Origin: Gammaproteobacteria bacterium
Lineage (GTDB): Bacteria; Pseudomonadota; Gammaproteobacteria; Natronospirales; REEB76
Direction: 5' to 3'
Assembly (NCBI GenBank): GCA_028871235.1
Contig: JAGWNO010000093.1
Coordinates: 1-7,925 of the forward strand
Length of the DNA: 7,925 bases
Shown here piece by piece: positions 1 through 5,426 of the stretch. Each line of letters starts with the position of its first letter. Positions within the stretch are counted from its first letter, which is position 1. The notes under the pieces are model-generated. The model was not told the origin of the DNA and did not search any database. It saw only the letters and a list, made by a program, of their open reading frames with translations. The translations under genes were made by a program, and so were the position numbers.

Positions 1-1
1 C

Positions 2-976
2 TCCGAGAAGCGCCGCCCGCAGGACGGACGCATCAAGACGCGCAATACCCAGGGCCAGGAAGTGGAATTGCGCCTGTCCACCATGCCCACTGCCTTCGGC
101 GAAAAGCTGGTGATGCGCATCTTCGATCCCATGGTGCTGTTGAGGAATTTCCGTGCGCTCGGCTTCACCGAAGCCGACGAGAAACAGTGGCAGGAGATGA
201 TCGGCAATCCGCACGGCATCATCCTGGTCACCGGCCCAACCGGTTCCGGCAAGACCACCACGCTGTATTCCACCTTGAAACTCCTGGCCCAGCCGGACGT
301 GAACGTGTGCACGGTGGAGGACCCCATCGAACTGGTGGATCCGGCCTTCAACCAGATGCAGGTGCAGCCCGGCATCGAGCTCACATTCGCCGCCGGCGTG
401 CGCACGCTGATGCGCCAGGATCCGGACATCATCATGATCGGCGAGATCCGCGACACCGAGACCGCCGACATGGCGGTGCAGGCGGCGCTCACCGGCCACC
501 TGGTGCTGTCCACACTGCATACCAACGATGCACCCTCGTCCATCAGCCGCTTGCTGGACCTGGGCGTGCCGCCGTTCCTGATCCAGTCGACGTTGCTGGG
601 GGTCATCGCCCAGCGGCTGGTGCGCACCCTGTGCCCCCATTGCCGCAAGGAGACGCCGCTGCGCGACGGCGAATGGGACATGCTGGTGGCGCCGTGGAAG
701 GGCGCGCCAAAACCGGCGCGTGTCTACACGGCGGGCGGTTGCCTGGAATGCCGCAACACCGGTTACCGGGGGCGCATCGGTCTCTATGAGATGCTGGCGT
801 TCTCGGCCGGGCTCAAACAGCTGATAAAGGATGAATTTGACGTGGATGCCCTGCGCCAGGAAGCCATCCGTGCCGGCATGAAACCCCTGCGGCTGCGCGG
901 CGCACTGAAGGTGGCGGAAGGCGTGACCACGATGGAAGAAGTGCTGCGGGTGGTACCGCCTCCCAGTCACGGCTGA
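2..976 (+). CDS. GspE/PilB/PulE-family secretion or pilus ATPase, C-terminal part (5' end outside window)
   Basis: This is a cytoplasmic hexameric ATPase of the type II secretion/type IV pilus family, which powers pseudopilus or pilus assembly at the inner membrane. The frame is open to the window edge, and the family motif RRPQDGR is read upstream of the first GTG at 62, so that GTG is internal and the gene is truncated by the window. The visible 324 residues contain, in order, a Walker A GPTGSGKT (bases 233-256), an Asp box (TVEDPIE), a Walker B (PDIIMIGEIRD), a His box (STLHTNDAP) and a tetracysteine zinc site (CPHC at 632, then CLEC about 32 residues later). The C-terminal EGVTTMEEVLRV is usual for the family. 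GspE and PilB cannot be separated from this part alone, and no other secretion or pilus gene lies in the window, so a stand-alone paralogue is also possible. The family call is firm; the system is unknown. Confidence 0.93.
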   Translation, partial: SEKRRPQDGRIKTRNTQGQEVELRLSTMPTAFGEKLVMRIFDPMVLLRNFRALGFTEADEKQWQEMIGNPHGIILVTGPTGSGKTTTLYSTLKLLAQPDVNVCTVEDPIELVDPAFNQMQVQPGIELTFAAGVRTLMRQDPDIIMIGEIRDTETADMAVQAALTGHLVLSTLHTNDAPSSISRLLDLGVPPFLIQSTLLGVIAQRLVRTLCPHCRKETPLRDGEWDMLVAPWKGAPKPARVYTAGGCLECRNTGYRGRIGLYEMLAFSAGLKQLIKDEFDVDALRQEAIRAGMKPLRLRGALKVAEGVTTMEEVLRVVPPPSHG

Positions 977-1120
977 AGATGGTGTTGCATCACAGAGCTT
1001 GAGGAGCCGGCGTCCACGGGGCCGCATGCTGATGGCCCGATTCCCGGGATTGCGCGTGCTCATCCCGAACTCCGGCCGGCAGTGGACGGCGGTCAACCTG
1101 CCGGGGCCGGGCCGGGGTTC

Positions 1121-1129
1121 TGCTATTCT
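1121..1129 (+). promoter_or_regulatory. Possible extended -10 promoter element upstream of rsmG
   Basis: The stretch reads TGC TATTCT, an extended -10 with 4 of 6 matches to TATAAT. It lies about 45 bases before the rsmG ATG, in the 197-base spacer (977-1173) that follows the ATPase gene. No convincing -35 is seen at the right distance. I see no other gene or strong terminator in this spacer. This is a weak inference only. Confidence 0.25.
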
Positions 1130-1173
1130 GGCCGTCACGGTTTTTGCCTGACTGGATTGACCGGGACGGGTCC

Positions 1174-1812
1174 ATGGCCCAGCACGCTTGGCGACAGCAG
1201 CTTTCACCCGGGCTGGTGGCGCTCGGATTGACGCTCACGGAGGATGCGCAGGCACGGCTGCTGGCCTTCATCGAACTGCTGGTCAAATGGAATGCCGCGT
1301 ATAACCTGACGGCGGTGCGCGATCCGGCGGAGATGATCAGCCGGCACCTGCTGGACAGCCTGGTGGTGCAGCCGTTCGTGCGTGGCAGCCGGGTCGCCGA
1401 CGTGGGCACCGGGGCGGGATTGCCCGGTATCCCGCTGGCCATCGCGCTGCCGGACAGGCATTTCGTGCTGCTGGACAGCAATGGCAAGAAGACGCGCTTC
1501 GTGATCCAGGCTATTGCCAACCTGGGGTTGCGTAACGTGGAGGTGGTGCAGGCGCGTGTCGAGGACTACCGCCCCCCACAGCCGTTTGCTACCGTGGTGA
1601 CCCGCGCGCTCGCGGCGCTCCGCGATTTTGTGGAACTCGCCGGACATCTGGGCGCACCCGGCAGCCGCTTCCTGGCCATGAAGGGCGACTATCCCGCGGA
1701 CGAACTGCGGGCGCTGCCCGCCGGGTTCCAAACGCTGGCGGTGCACCCTTTGCGGGTGCCGGGACTGGATGCAAAACGCTGCGTGGTGGAAATTCAGAAG
1801 AGTGGGGTGTGA
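1174..1812 (+). CDS. rsmG: 16S rRNA (guanine-N7)-methyltransferase RsmG (GidB)
   Basis: RsmG is a cytoplasmic SAM-dependent methyltransferase that makes m7G at position 527 of 16S rRNA (E. coli numbering); its loss is known to give low-level streptomycin resistance. The 212-residue product matches the usual length (E. coli 207). Visible family blocks are KWNAAYNLTAVRDPAEM (about 38-54), RHLLDS (57-62), the SAM-binding motif DVGTGAGLPGIP (76-87), LLDSNGKKTRF (99-109), a TRALA block (143-147) and AMKG (168-171). I chose the ATG at 1174, preceded by a weak GGGACGGG purine stretch. An in-frame TTG at 1144 would add ten residues not expected in the family and has no ribosome binding site. It is followed by parA and parB as in many gammaproteobacteria, but mnmG, the usual upstream neighbour, is absent. 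Confidence 0.96.
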   Translation: MAQHAWRQQLSPGLVALGLTLTEDAQARLLAFIELLVKWNAAYNLTAVRDPAEMISRHLLDSLVVQPFVRGSRVADVGTGAGLPGIPLAIALPDRHFVLLDSNGKKTRFVIQAIANLGLRNVEVVQARVEDYRPPQPFATVVTRALAALRDFVELAGHLGAPGSRFLAMKGDYPADELRALPAGFQTLAVHPLRVPGLDAKRCVVEIQKSGV

Positions 1813-1873
1813 GGAGTGAGGGGATGAGAAAAACCGGATTGCCGCGGGCGCCCTCTCACGCATCACGCTTTTT
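1807..1873 (+). terminator. Probable intrinsic terminator of rsmG, overlapping its stop codon
   Basis: A long imperfect inverted repeat pairs 1807-1823 with 1852-1868. Within the core 1809-1823/1852-1866 I count 12 Watson-Crick pairs, one G-T wobble and two mismatches. The loop is 28 bases, and TTTTT follows at 1869-1873. The rsmG stop codon lies in the left arm. The shape and T tract fit a rho-independent terminator, but the long loop and the mismatches weaken the case. The left arm can also pair with 1902-1915 (see findings). Confidence 0.5.
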
Positions 1874-1918
1874 CCCCGGCGTCCTGTGCTTTGCGCATTA
1901 TCCCTTACGCCTTACCCC
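1809..1918. repeat. Degenerate heptamer repeats in inverted orientation
   Basis: The rsmG-parA spacer is built from short heptamer-like units. On the left are GTGAGGA (1809-1815), GTGAGGG (1816-1822) and a weaker GATGAGA (1823-1829). On the right, in complementary sense, are TCACGCA (1856-1862) and TCACGC (1863-1868), then TTACGCC (1905-1911) and TTACCCC (1912-1918). Such heptads may belong to a dispersed intergenic repeat family in this genome, but a single window cannot show that. Confidence 0.45.
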
Positions 1919-1931
1919 GCACTGATTTTCT

Positions 1932-2750
1932 ATGGGCCGGATCATCGCCATCACCAATCAGAAAGGCGGCGTGGGCAAGACCACCACCGCCGTCAATCTG
2001 GCCGCCTCGCTGTCGGCCACCAAACGGCGAGTGCTGCTGGTGGACATGGATCCGCAGGGCAATGCGACCATGGGTTCCGGCGTGGACAAGCATGCGCTTG
2101 CCGCCAGCACCTACGAAGTGCTCATGGGCGAAGCGCGTCTGAGTGAAGCACTGGTGCGGGTGGCGAGCAGCGGCTTCACCCTGTTGCCCGCCAACGGCGA
2201 CCTCACCGCCGCGGAAGTGAGCCTCATCGGCGCCGAGCGGCGCGAGAGCCGCCTGCGGGACAGGCTGGCGGCGGCACGCGCGGATTTCGATTTCATCCTC
2301 ATCGACTGTCCGCCGTCCCTCAACATGTTGACGATCAACGCGCTGGTGGCCGCCGACGGCGTGCTCATCCCCATGCAGTGCGAGTACTACGCCCTGGAAG
2401 GCCTGTCGGCGCTGGTGGCGACCATTGAGCGGCTGAAGAGCCTCAACCCGCGCCTCGAGATCGAAGGCCTGCTGCGCACCATGTTTGACCCGCGCAACAA
2501 CCTGGCCAACGAGGTGGCGGCACAGCTGATTTCGCATTTCGGTGACAAGGTCTACCGCACCGTGATCCCGCGCAATGTACGGCTCGCCGAGGCGCCGAGC
2601 TTCGGCCTGCCGGCGCTCAAGCACGACGGCGCATCCCGCGGCGCGCTCGCCTATCTCGCCCTGGCCGGCGAGATGCTGCGGCGTGATGAGCAGCACATCG
2701 CGGAGCCGGGGGATGCTGCTACAATCCCGGGCTCTTCGAGGGAGGCGTGA
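1932..2750 (+). CDS. parA: Chromosome-partitioning ATPase ParA (Soj)
   Basis: ParA is a Walker-type ATPase that binds nucleoid DNA as an ATP dimer and, with ParB bound at parS, moves the newly replicated origin region. The 272-residue product carries the deviant Walker A KGGVGKTT (11-18, with signature lysine K11), the A' motif VDMDPQGN (37-44), the Walker B ILIDCPPS (122-129) and the conserved block RNVRLAEAPSFG (214-225). It has no N-terminal helix-turn-helix domain, so it is the short chromosomal type rather than a plasmid autorepressor. The start is fixed by family alignment (MGRIIAITNQKGG) and by an in-frame TGA at 1923-1925. No Shine-Dalgarno-like purine tract is seen before this ATG, which is unusual. 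The last 24 or so residues are a poorly conserved tail. parB follows directly. Confidence 0.97.
   Translation: MGRIIAITNQKGGVGKTTTAVNLAASLSATKRRVLLVDMDPQGNATMGSGVDKHALAASTYEVLMGEARLSEALVRVASSGFTLLPANGDLTAAEVSLIGAERRESRLRDRLAAARADFDFILIDCPPSLNMLTINALVAADGVLIPMQCEYYALEGLSALVATIERLKSLNPRLEIEGLLRTMFDPRNNLANEVAAQLISHFGDKVYRTVIPRNVRLAEAPSFGLPALKHDGASRGALAYLALAGEMLRRDEQHIAEPGDAATIPGSSREA
2717..2725 (+). promoter_or_regulatory. Possible internal promoter for parB (extended -10)
   Basis: Near the 3' end of parA, TGC TACAAT forms an extended -10 with 5 of 6 matches to TATAAT. It would start transcription about 20 bases before parB. No -35 is seen at 17 bases upstream, though extended -10 promoters can work without one. 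It could raise ParB relative to ParA, but it may simply be chance within coding sequence. Confidence 0.3.
2741..2745 (+). promoter_or_regulatory. parB ribosome binding site, decides the start codon
   Basis: GGAGG lies one base before the GTG at 2747 but seven bases before the GTG at 2753. The second spacing is ideal, and it gives the family-typical start MAVKRKGLGRGL. The site is inside the last codons of parA, so the two genes are probably translationally coupled. Confidence 0.7.
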
Positions 2751-2752
2751 GT

Positions 2753-3652
2753 GTGGCGGTGAAACGCAAGGGGCTGGGCCGCGGGCTGGAAGCGCTTCTG
2801 GGCGGCGCCCTGCCTGGGGCGGCCGGCGAGCAGGACTCGCCCGAGGAATTGCGCAATATCCCGGTGGACCTGATCCAGCCCGGCAAGTACCAGCCGCGCA
2901 TGCACATGCACCCGGAGAGCCTCCAGGACCTGGCGGATTCCATCAAGGCCCAGGGGCTGGTGCAACCCATCGTGGTGCGCCCCATCAACGAACACTCCAT
3001 GGATGAACGCCCCCCGGGCGAGCGCCGCTACGAGATCATCGCCGGCGAACGCCGCTGGCGCGCCGCACAGATGGCGGGCCTGCACCACATGCCGGCGGTG
3101 GTGCGCGATGTACCTGATCGTGCCGCCATCGCCATTGCGCTCATCGAGAACATCCAGCGCGAGAACCTCAATCCACTGGAAGAGGCCCAGGCACTGCAGC
3201 GCCTCATCAGCGAATTCGACATGACTCACCAACAGGCCTCCGAAGCCGTGGGCCGTTCCCGCGCCGCAGTCACCAACCTGTTGCGCCTGCTGGAGCTCAC
3301 CGATGAGGTGAAGAACCTGGTGGAGCGCAGTGATCTGGAAATGGGACACGCCCGGGCGCTGCTGGCCCTCAAGGGCCTGGCCCAGAACGATGCCGCCCGG
3401 CGGGTGGTGGCGCGGCACCTGTCGGTGCGCGATACCGAGAATCTGGTGCGGCGCCTGCTCAAGGAGAATGACGGCGGGGTGGCCAGGGGCTCGCGGCGGG
3501 TGGATCCCAACATCCGCCAGCTGGAGAACGAGCTCACCCGGAAACTGGGCGCCAAGGTCTCGGTGGAAGCCGGGGGTGGAGGCAAGGGCAGGCTTGTAAT
3601 CCACTACTCGAGCCTGGACGAGCTGGACGGCATCTTGAGCCGCATACGTTGA
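2753..3652 (+). CDS. parB: Chromosome-partitioning protein ParB (Spo0J), CTP-dependent parS-binding clamp
   Basis: ParB binds parS sites near the origin, closes as a CTP-loaded clamp, spreads on DNA and stimulates ParA. The 299-residue product has the N-terminal ParA-contacting motif KGLGRGLEALLGG (6-18). The CTPase N domain follows, with GLVQPIVVRP (68-77), the arginine-rich box AGERRWRAA (97-105) and ENIQRENLNP (132-141). Next are a central helix-turn-helix (about 158-182, QASEAVGRSRAAVTNLLRLL) and the C-terminal dimerisation region ending HYSSLDELDGILSRI. I prefer GTG 2753 to GTG 2747 because of ribosome-binding-site spacing and family N-termini; the longer form would add MS. The loop between the first two CTPase motifs (NEHSMDERPPGE) looks some 8-10 residues longer than usual. 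No parS site is visible in the window. Confidence 0.96.
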   Translation: MAVKRKGLGRGLEALLGGALPGAAGEQDSPEELRNIPVDLIQPGKYQPRMHMHPESLQDLADSIKAQGLVQPIVVRPINEHSMDERPPGERRYEIIAGERRWRAAQMAGLHHMPAVVRDVPDRAAIAIALIENIQRENLNPLEEAQALQRLISEFDMTHQQASEAVGRSRAAVTNLLRLLELTDEVKNLVERSDLEMGHARALLALKGLAQNDAARRVVARHLSVRDTENLVRRLLKENDGGVARGSRRVDPNIRQLENELTRKLGAKVSVEAGGGGKGRLVIHYSSLDELDGILSRIR

Positions 3653-3659
3653 ACTATCC

Positions 3660-3694
3660 TCGGCCGGAGGCCGAACGCCGTTAATCTCCGGCGT
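3660..3694 (+). terminator. Two adjacent stem-loops after parB, terminator-like but without a T tract
   Basis: TCGGCC (3660-3665) pairs perfectly with GGCCGA (3669-3674) over a 3-base loop. Directly next to it, ACGCCG (3675-3680) pairs perfectly with CGGCGT (3689-3694) over an 8-base loop. They begin 8 bases after the parB stop. No T run follows, so they may be a rho-related 3' end, an mRNA-stabilising structure or a weak terminator separating parAB from the atp operon. A competing 7-bp stem joins 3663-3669 with 3686-3692. Confidence 0.45.
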
Positions 3695-3723
3695 ACATAT
3701 CGCTGCTATACATGTGAAGTTTA

Positions 3724-3752
3724 TTGAAGATACCCGTTCCGACCGCTAGAAT
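3724..3752 (+). promoter_or_regulatory. Probable sigma70 promoter of the atp operon
   Basis: TTGAAG (3724-3729; 4 of 6 matches to the consensus -35) is followed after exactly 17 bases by TAGAAT (3747-3752; 5 of 6 matches to the -10). The start of transcription would be near 3759-3760, giving a leader of about 86 bases before atpI. This is the best promoter match in the window, and it sits where an atp operon promoter is expected. Confidence 0.7.
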
Positions 3753-3757
3753 AGCGG
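3743..3757. promoter_or_regulatory. Perfect dyad overlapping the atp -10 hexamer (possible operator)
   Basis: CCGCTA (3743-3748), a GAA spacer and TAGCGG (3752-3757) form a perfect 6-bp inverted repeat covering the -10 element. It may be a repressor site or a chance palindrome. The half-sites are short and I know of no regulator for them. Confidence 0.3.
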
Positions 3758-3785
3758 GCTATCCACAATTGGGGCTTTCAGAGCT

Positions 3786-3834
3786 GCCACCCGCTGCCGG
3801 TCCCGGTAACGACGTGGCTTTTTTGTTGTCCGGG
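3786..3834 (+). promoter_or_regulatory. atp leader with terminator-like stem and a competing stem over the atpI ribosome binding site
   Basis: GCCAC (3786-3790) can pair with GTGGC (3814-3818), followed at once by TTTTTT (3819-3824), which is the form of an intrinsic terminator inside the leader. A competing stem pairs CCCGG (3802-3806) with CCGGG (3830-3834), with an added AAC/GTT pairing (3808-3810/3825-3827). It would hide the T tract in its loop and cover the GGGA that could be the atpI ribosome binding site. The first stem has only 5 bp and a 23-base loop, so an attenuator is an inference. Confidence 0.35.
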
Positions 3835-3845
3835 AAGCGCATTTC

Positions 3846-4235
3846 ATGGCTGGCTCGTTTGCGGATGCGAGACGCGGGACGCTTGTCATCGTCGTCCTGC
3901 AACTGGCGGTCGCGGCGTTGGCGGCCCTGGTAGCCGGCGTGCTTGCCGGCTGGCAGGCGGGCTACTCGGCGCTCCTCGGCGGCGCAATCAATGCAGTGGC
4001 GAGCCTGTATATGGCGATGACGCTGTTCGCCGGGGGGCTGGGCGCGGCGCCGGCAGGGTGGTTGGTGCGTTTTCTGGTGGGTGAAGCCATGAAGTTCGTG
4101 ATCACGGTGGTGCTTTTCATCCTCGCCATCGTGGTGTTGAAGGCGGCGTTCCTGCCGCTGATTCTGGCGTACATCGCCACCTATGTGGCGTATTGGATCG
4201 GCTTGGTGAGGATCAGTTTCAGGCGGGCGGCATGA
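3846..4235 (+). CDS. atpI: ATP synthase subunit I (AtpI)
   Basis: AtpI is a small inner-membrane protein encoded first in many atp operons. It is not a structural subunit; work in other bacteria links it to assembly and stability of the c ring and to magnesium supply. The 129-residue product (E. coli about 126) is very hydrophobic, with four likely membrane segments near 12-34, 38-61, 80-99 and 101-122. Family blocks are seen: GYSALLGGAINAVASLYMAM (39-58) and VRFLVGEAMKFVITVVLF (74-91). The ATG at 3846 has a weak GGGAAG purine stretch 8 bases upstream. Its stop overlaps the atpB start (ATGA), which implies translational coupling. The family evolves fast, so the call rests on topology, these blocks and position. 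Confidence 0.92.
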   Translation: MAGSFADARRGTLVIVVLQLAVAALAALVAGVLAGWQAGYSALLGGAINAVASLYMAMTLFAGGLGAAPAGWLVRFLVGEAMKFVITVVLFILAIVVLKAAFLPLILAYIATYVAYWIGLVRISFRRAA

Positions 4236-5056
4236 GTCAGGACACCGGCATCACTGCGAACCAATATATCCATCACCATCTGACCTATTGGACGGTGGGA
4301 CATGGATTCTGGTCCTTGCACCTGGATACGCTGCTGGTGTCGCTGACGCTGGGTTTCGTATTTTTCTTTTCCTTCTGGATGGCCGCCCGCAAGGCCACGT
4401 CCGGTGTGCCCGGCAAGTGGCAGAACATGGTGGAAACGCTGGTGGGTTTCGTGGACACCCAGGTGAAGGAGACCTTCCACGGCCGCAACAAGCTCATCGC
4501 CCCCCTGGCGCTCACCATCTTCGTGTGGGTGTGGCTGATGAACTTCATGGACATGCTGCCGGTGGATCTGCTGCCGCGTCTCGCCCAGTGGATCGGCATG
4601 CCGTTCGGCGCGAATCCGGAGCACGTGTATCTCAAAGTAGTGCCCACCAACGATCTCAACATGACCTTCGCCATGTCCATCAGCGTATTCCTGCTGACGC
4701 TTTTCTTCAGTTTCAAGGTCAAGGGCATCCGCGGTTATGTGAAGGAACTCTTTACCCACCCCTTTGGCGCCAAGAACATCTTTGCCCGGATGGCCCTGGC
4801 GCTGCCGAATTTGATCCTGAATGCCGTGGAGACACTGGCCAAGCCCGTGTCGCTGTCGTTGCGACTGTTCGGCAACATGTTTGCCGGCGAGCTGCTGTTC
4901 ATTCTGATTGCATTGTTGCCCTGGTGGGCGCAGTGGCCCCTGTCCTTCCTGTGGACGGGATTCCACCTGCTCATCATCACCATCCAGGCGTTCCTGTTCA
5001 TGATGCTGACCATCGTGTACCTGAGCATGGCGCATGAATCGCACGATTCACACTGA
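4232..5056 (+). CDS. atpB: F0F1 ATP synthase subunit a (AtpB)
   Basis: Subunit a forms the two proton half-channels beside the c ring in the inner membrane. The 274-residue product is close to E. coli's 271 and is strongly alike at the C-terminus. The essential arginine is R211 in SLSLRLFGNMFAGE (207-220; E. coli R210). The neighbouring N215, E220, H245 and Q252 match E. coli N214, E219, H245 and Q252. Several membrane helices are clear (near 32-50, 90-109, 144-161, 219-238 and 242-265). I chose the ATG at 4232, which overlaps the atpI stop by 4 bases. A TTG at 4193 would add 13 residues inside atpI without family support. The product starts MSQDTGITANQYIHHHL, typical of the family. Confidence 0.98.
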   Translation: MSQDTGITANQYIHHHLTYWTVGHGFWSLHLDTLLVSLTLGFVFFFSFWMAARKATSGVPGKWQNMVETLVGFVDTQVKETFHGRNKLIAPLALTIFVWVWLMNFMDMLPVDLLPRLAQWIGMPFGANPEHVYLKVVPTNDLNMTFAMSISVFLLTLFFSFKVKGIRGYVKELFTHPFGAKNIFARMALALPNLILNAVETLAKPVSLSLRLFGNMFAGELLFILIALLPWWAQWPLSFLWTGFHLLIITIQAFLFMMLTIVYLSMAHESHDSH

Positions 5057-5092
5057 TGTTTATTTACTGAAATCTGCCGGAGGAGAGTCTCA
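5057..5092 (+). promoter_or_regulatory. atpE translation initiation region with U-rich stretch and strong Shine-Dalgarno
   Basis: The 36-base gap between atpB and atpE starts with an AT-rich segment (TGTTTATTTACTGAAA, 5057-5072). It ends with GGAGGAGAG (5079-5087), whose AGGAG lies 7 bases before the ATG and is the strongest ribosome binding site in the window. It resembles the E. coli atpE translational enhancer, which lets subunit c be made in excess for the ring. Confidence 0.6.
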
Positions 5093-5389
5093 ATGGATAT
5101 CGTAAGTCTGATTGCACACGTTCAAGGCCTGACCGCCATCGCCGTGGGCCTGGTGTTCGGCCTGGGTGCGCTGGGTACCGCCATCGGTTTCGGCATCCTG
5201 GGAGGCAAGTTCCTGGAAGGCTGCGCACGCCAGCCGGAACTGTCCGGCATGCTCGCCGGCCGCATGTTCCTGATGGCCGGCCTGCTGGATGCCGTGGCCA
5301 TGATCGGCATCGGCTTTTCGCTGTACTTCGTGTTCGATAACCCGTTCGTGAGCGCGGTGAAGGCGGCAGCCAATATAGTGCGCCACTGA
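5093..5389 (+). CDS. atpE: F0F1 ATP synthase subunit c (AtpE), proton-binding proteolipid
   Basis: Subunit c forms the rotating membrane ring; each copy carries one proton on a carboxylate. The 98-residue product is a hairpin of two membrane helices (about 8-37 and 54-82). The conserved polar loop EGCARQP (42-48) contacts F1 gamma and epsilon. The proton-binding residue is D66 in GLLDAVAMIGIG. The residue after D66 is alanine, and the polar ligands typical of sodium-type rings are not seen, so a proton ring is inferred. The first helix carries the glycine-rich GLGALGTAIGFGILGGKF. It is longer than E. coli's 79 residues, with extra residues at both ends, including a C-terminal tail (NPFVSAVKAAANIVRH), as in many proteobacteria. 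Confidence 0.98.
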   Translation: MDIVSLIAHVQGLTAIAVGLVFGLGALGTAIGFGILGGKFLEGCARQPELSGMLAGRMFLMAGLLDAVAMIGIGFSLYFVFDNPFVSAVKAAANIVRH

Positions 5390-5426
5390 GTTCGATGTTT
5401 CATCCACTTTAAGAGGGTTTACGGCA

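Noticed and set aside
1026..1151. Possible 41-codon frame in the spacer before rsmG
   Set aside because: It has no clear ribosome binding site, no recognisable sequence and a length easily reached by chance in GC-rich DNA.
1204..1866. Antisense open frame opposite rsmG
   Set aside because: It is a shadow of rsmG with His/Gln/Arg-rich composition and no family features.
2651..3604. Antisense open frame (317 codons) opposite parB
   Set aside because: It lies entirely over parA/parB, whose protein motifs are clear, and shows no recognisable domain.
1813..3845. Searched for a parS site near parAB
   Set aside because: I found no match to the TGTTNCACGTGAAACA-like consensus here or elsewhere in the window. 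A CACGTG core at 4622-4627 in atpB lacks matching flanks.
3724..3933. Small + strand frame (69 codons) overlapping the atp promoter and the atpI start
   Set aside because: It begins on the -35 hexamer, has no ribosome binding site and overlaps atpI in another frame. The promoter and leader explain the stretch better.
4181..5044. Antisense open frame (287 codons) opposite atpB
   Set aside because: Composition rich in His, Gln and Glu is the reverse-strand image of a hydrophobic membrane protein. No domain or ribosome binding site supports it.
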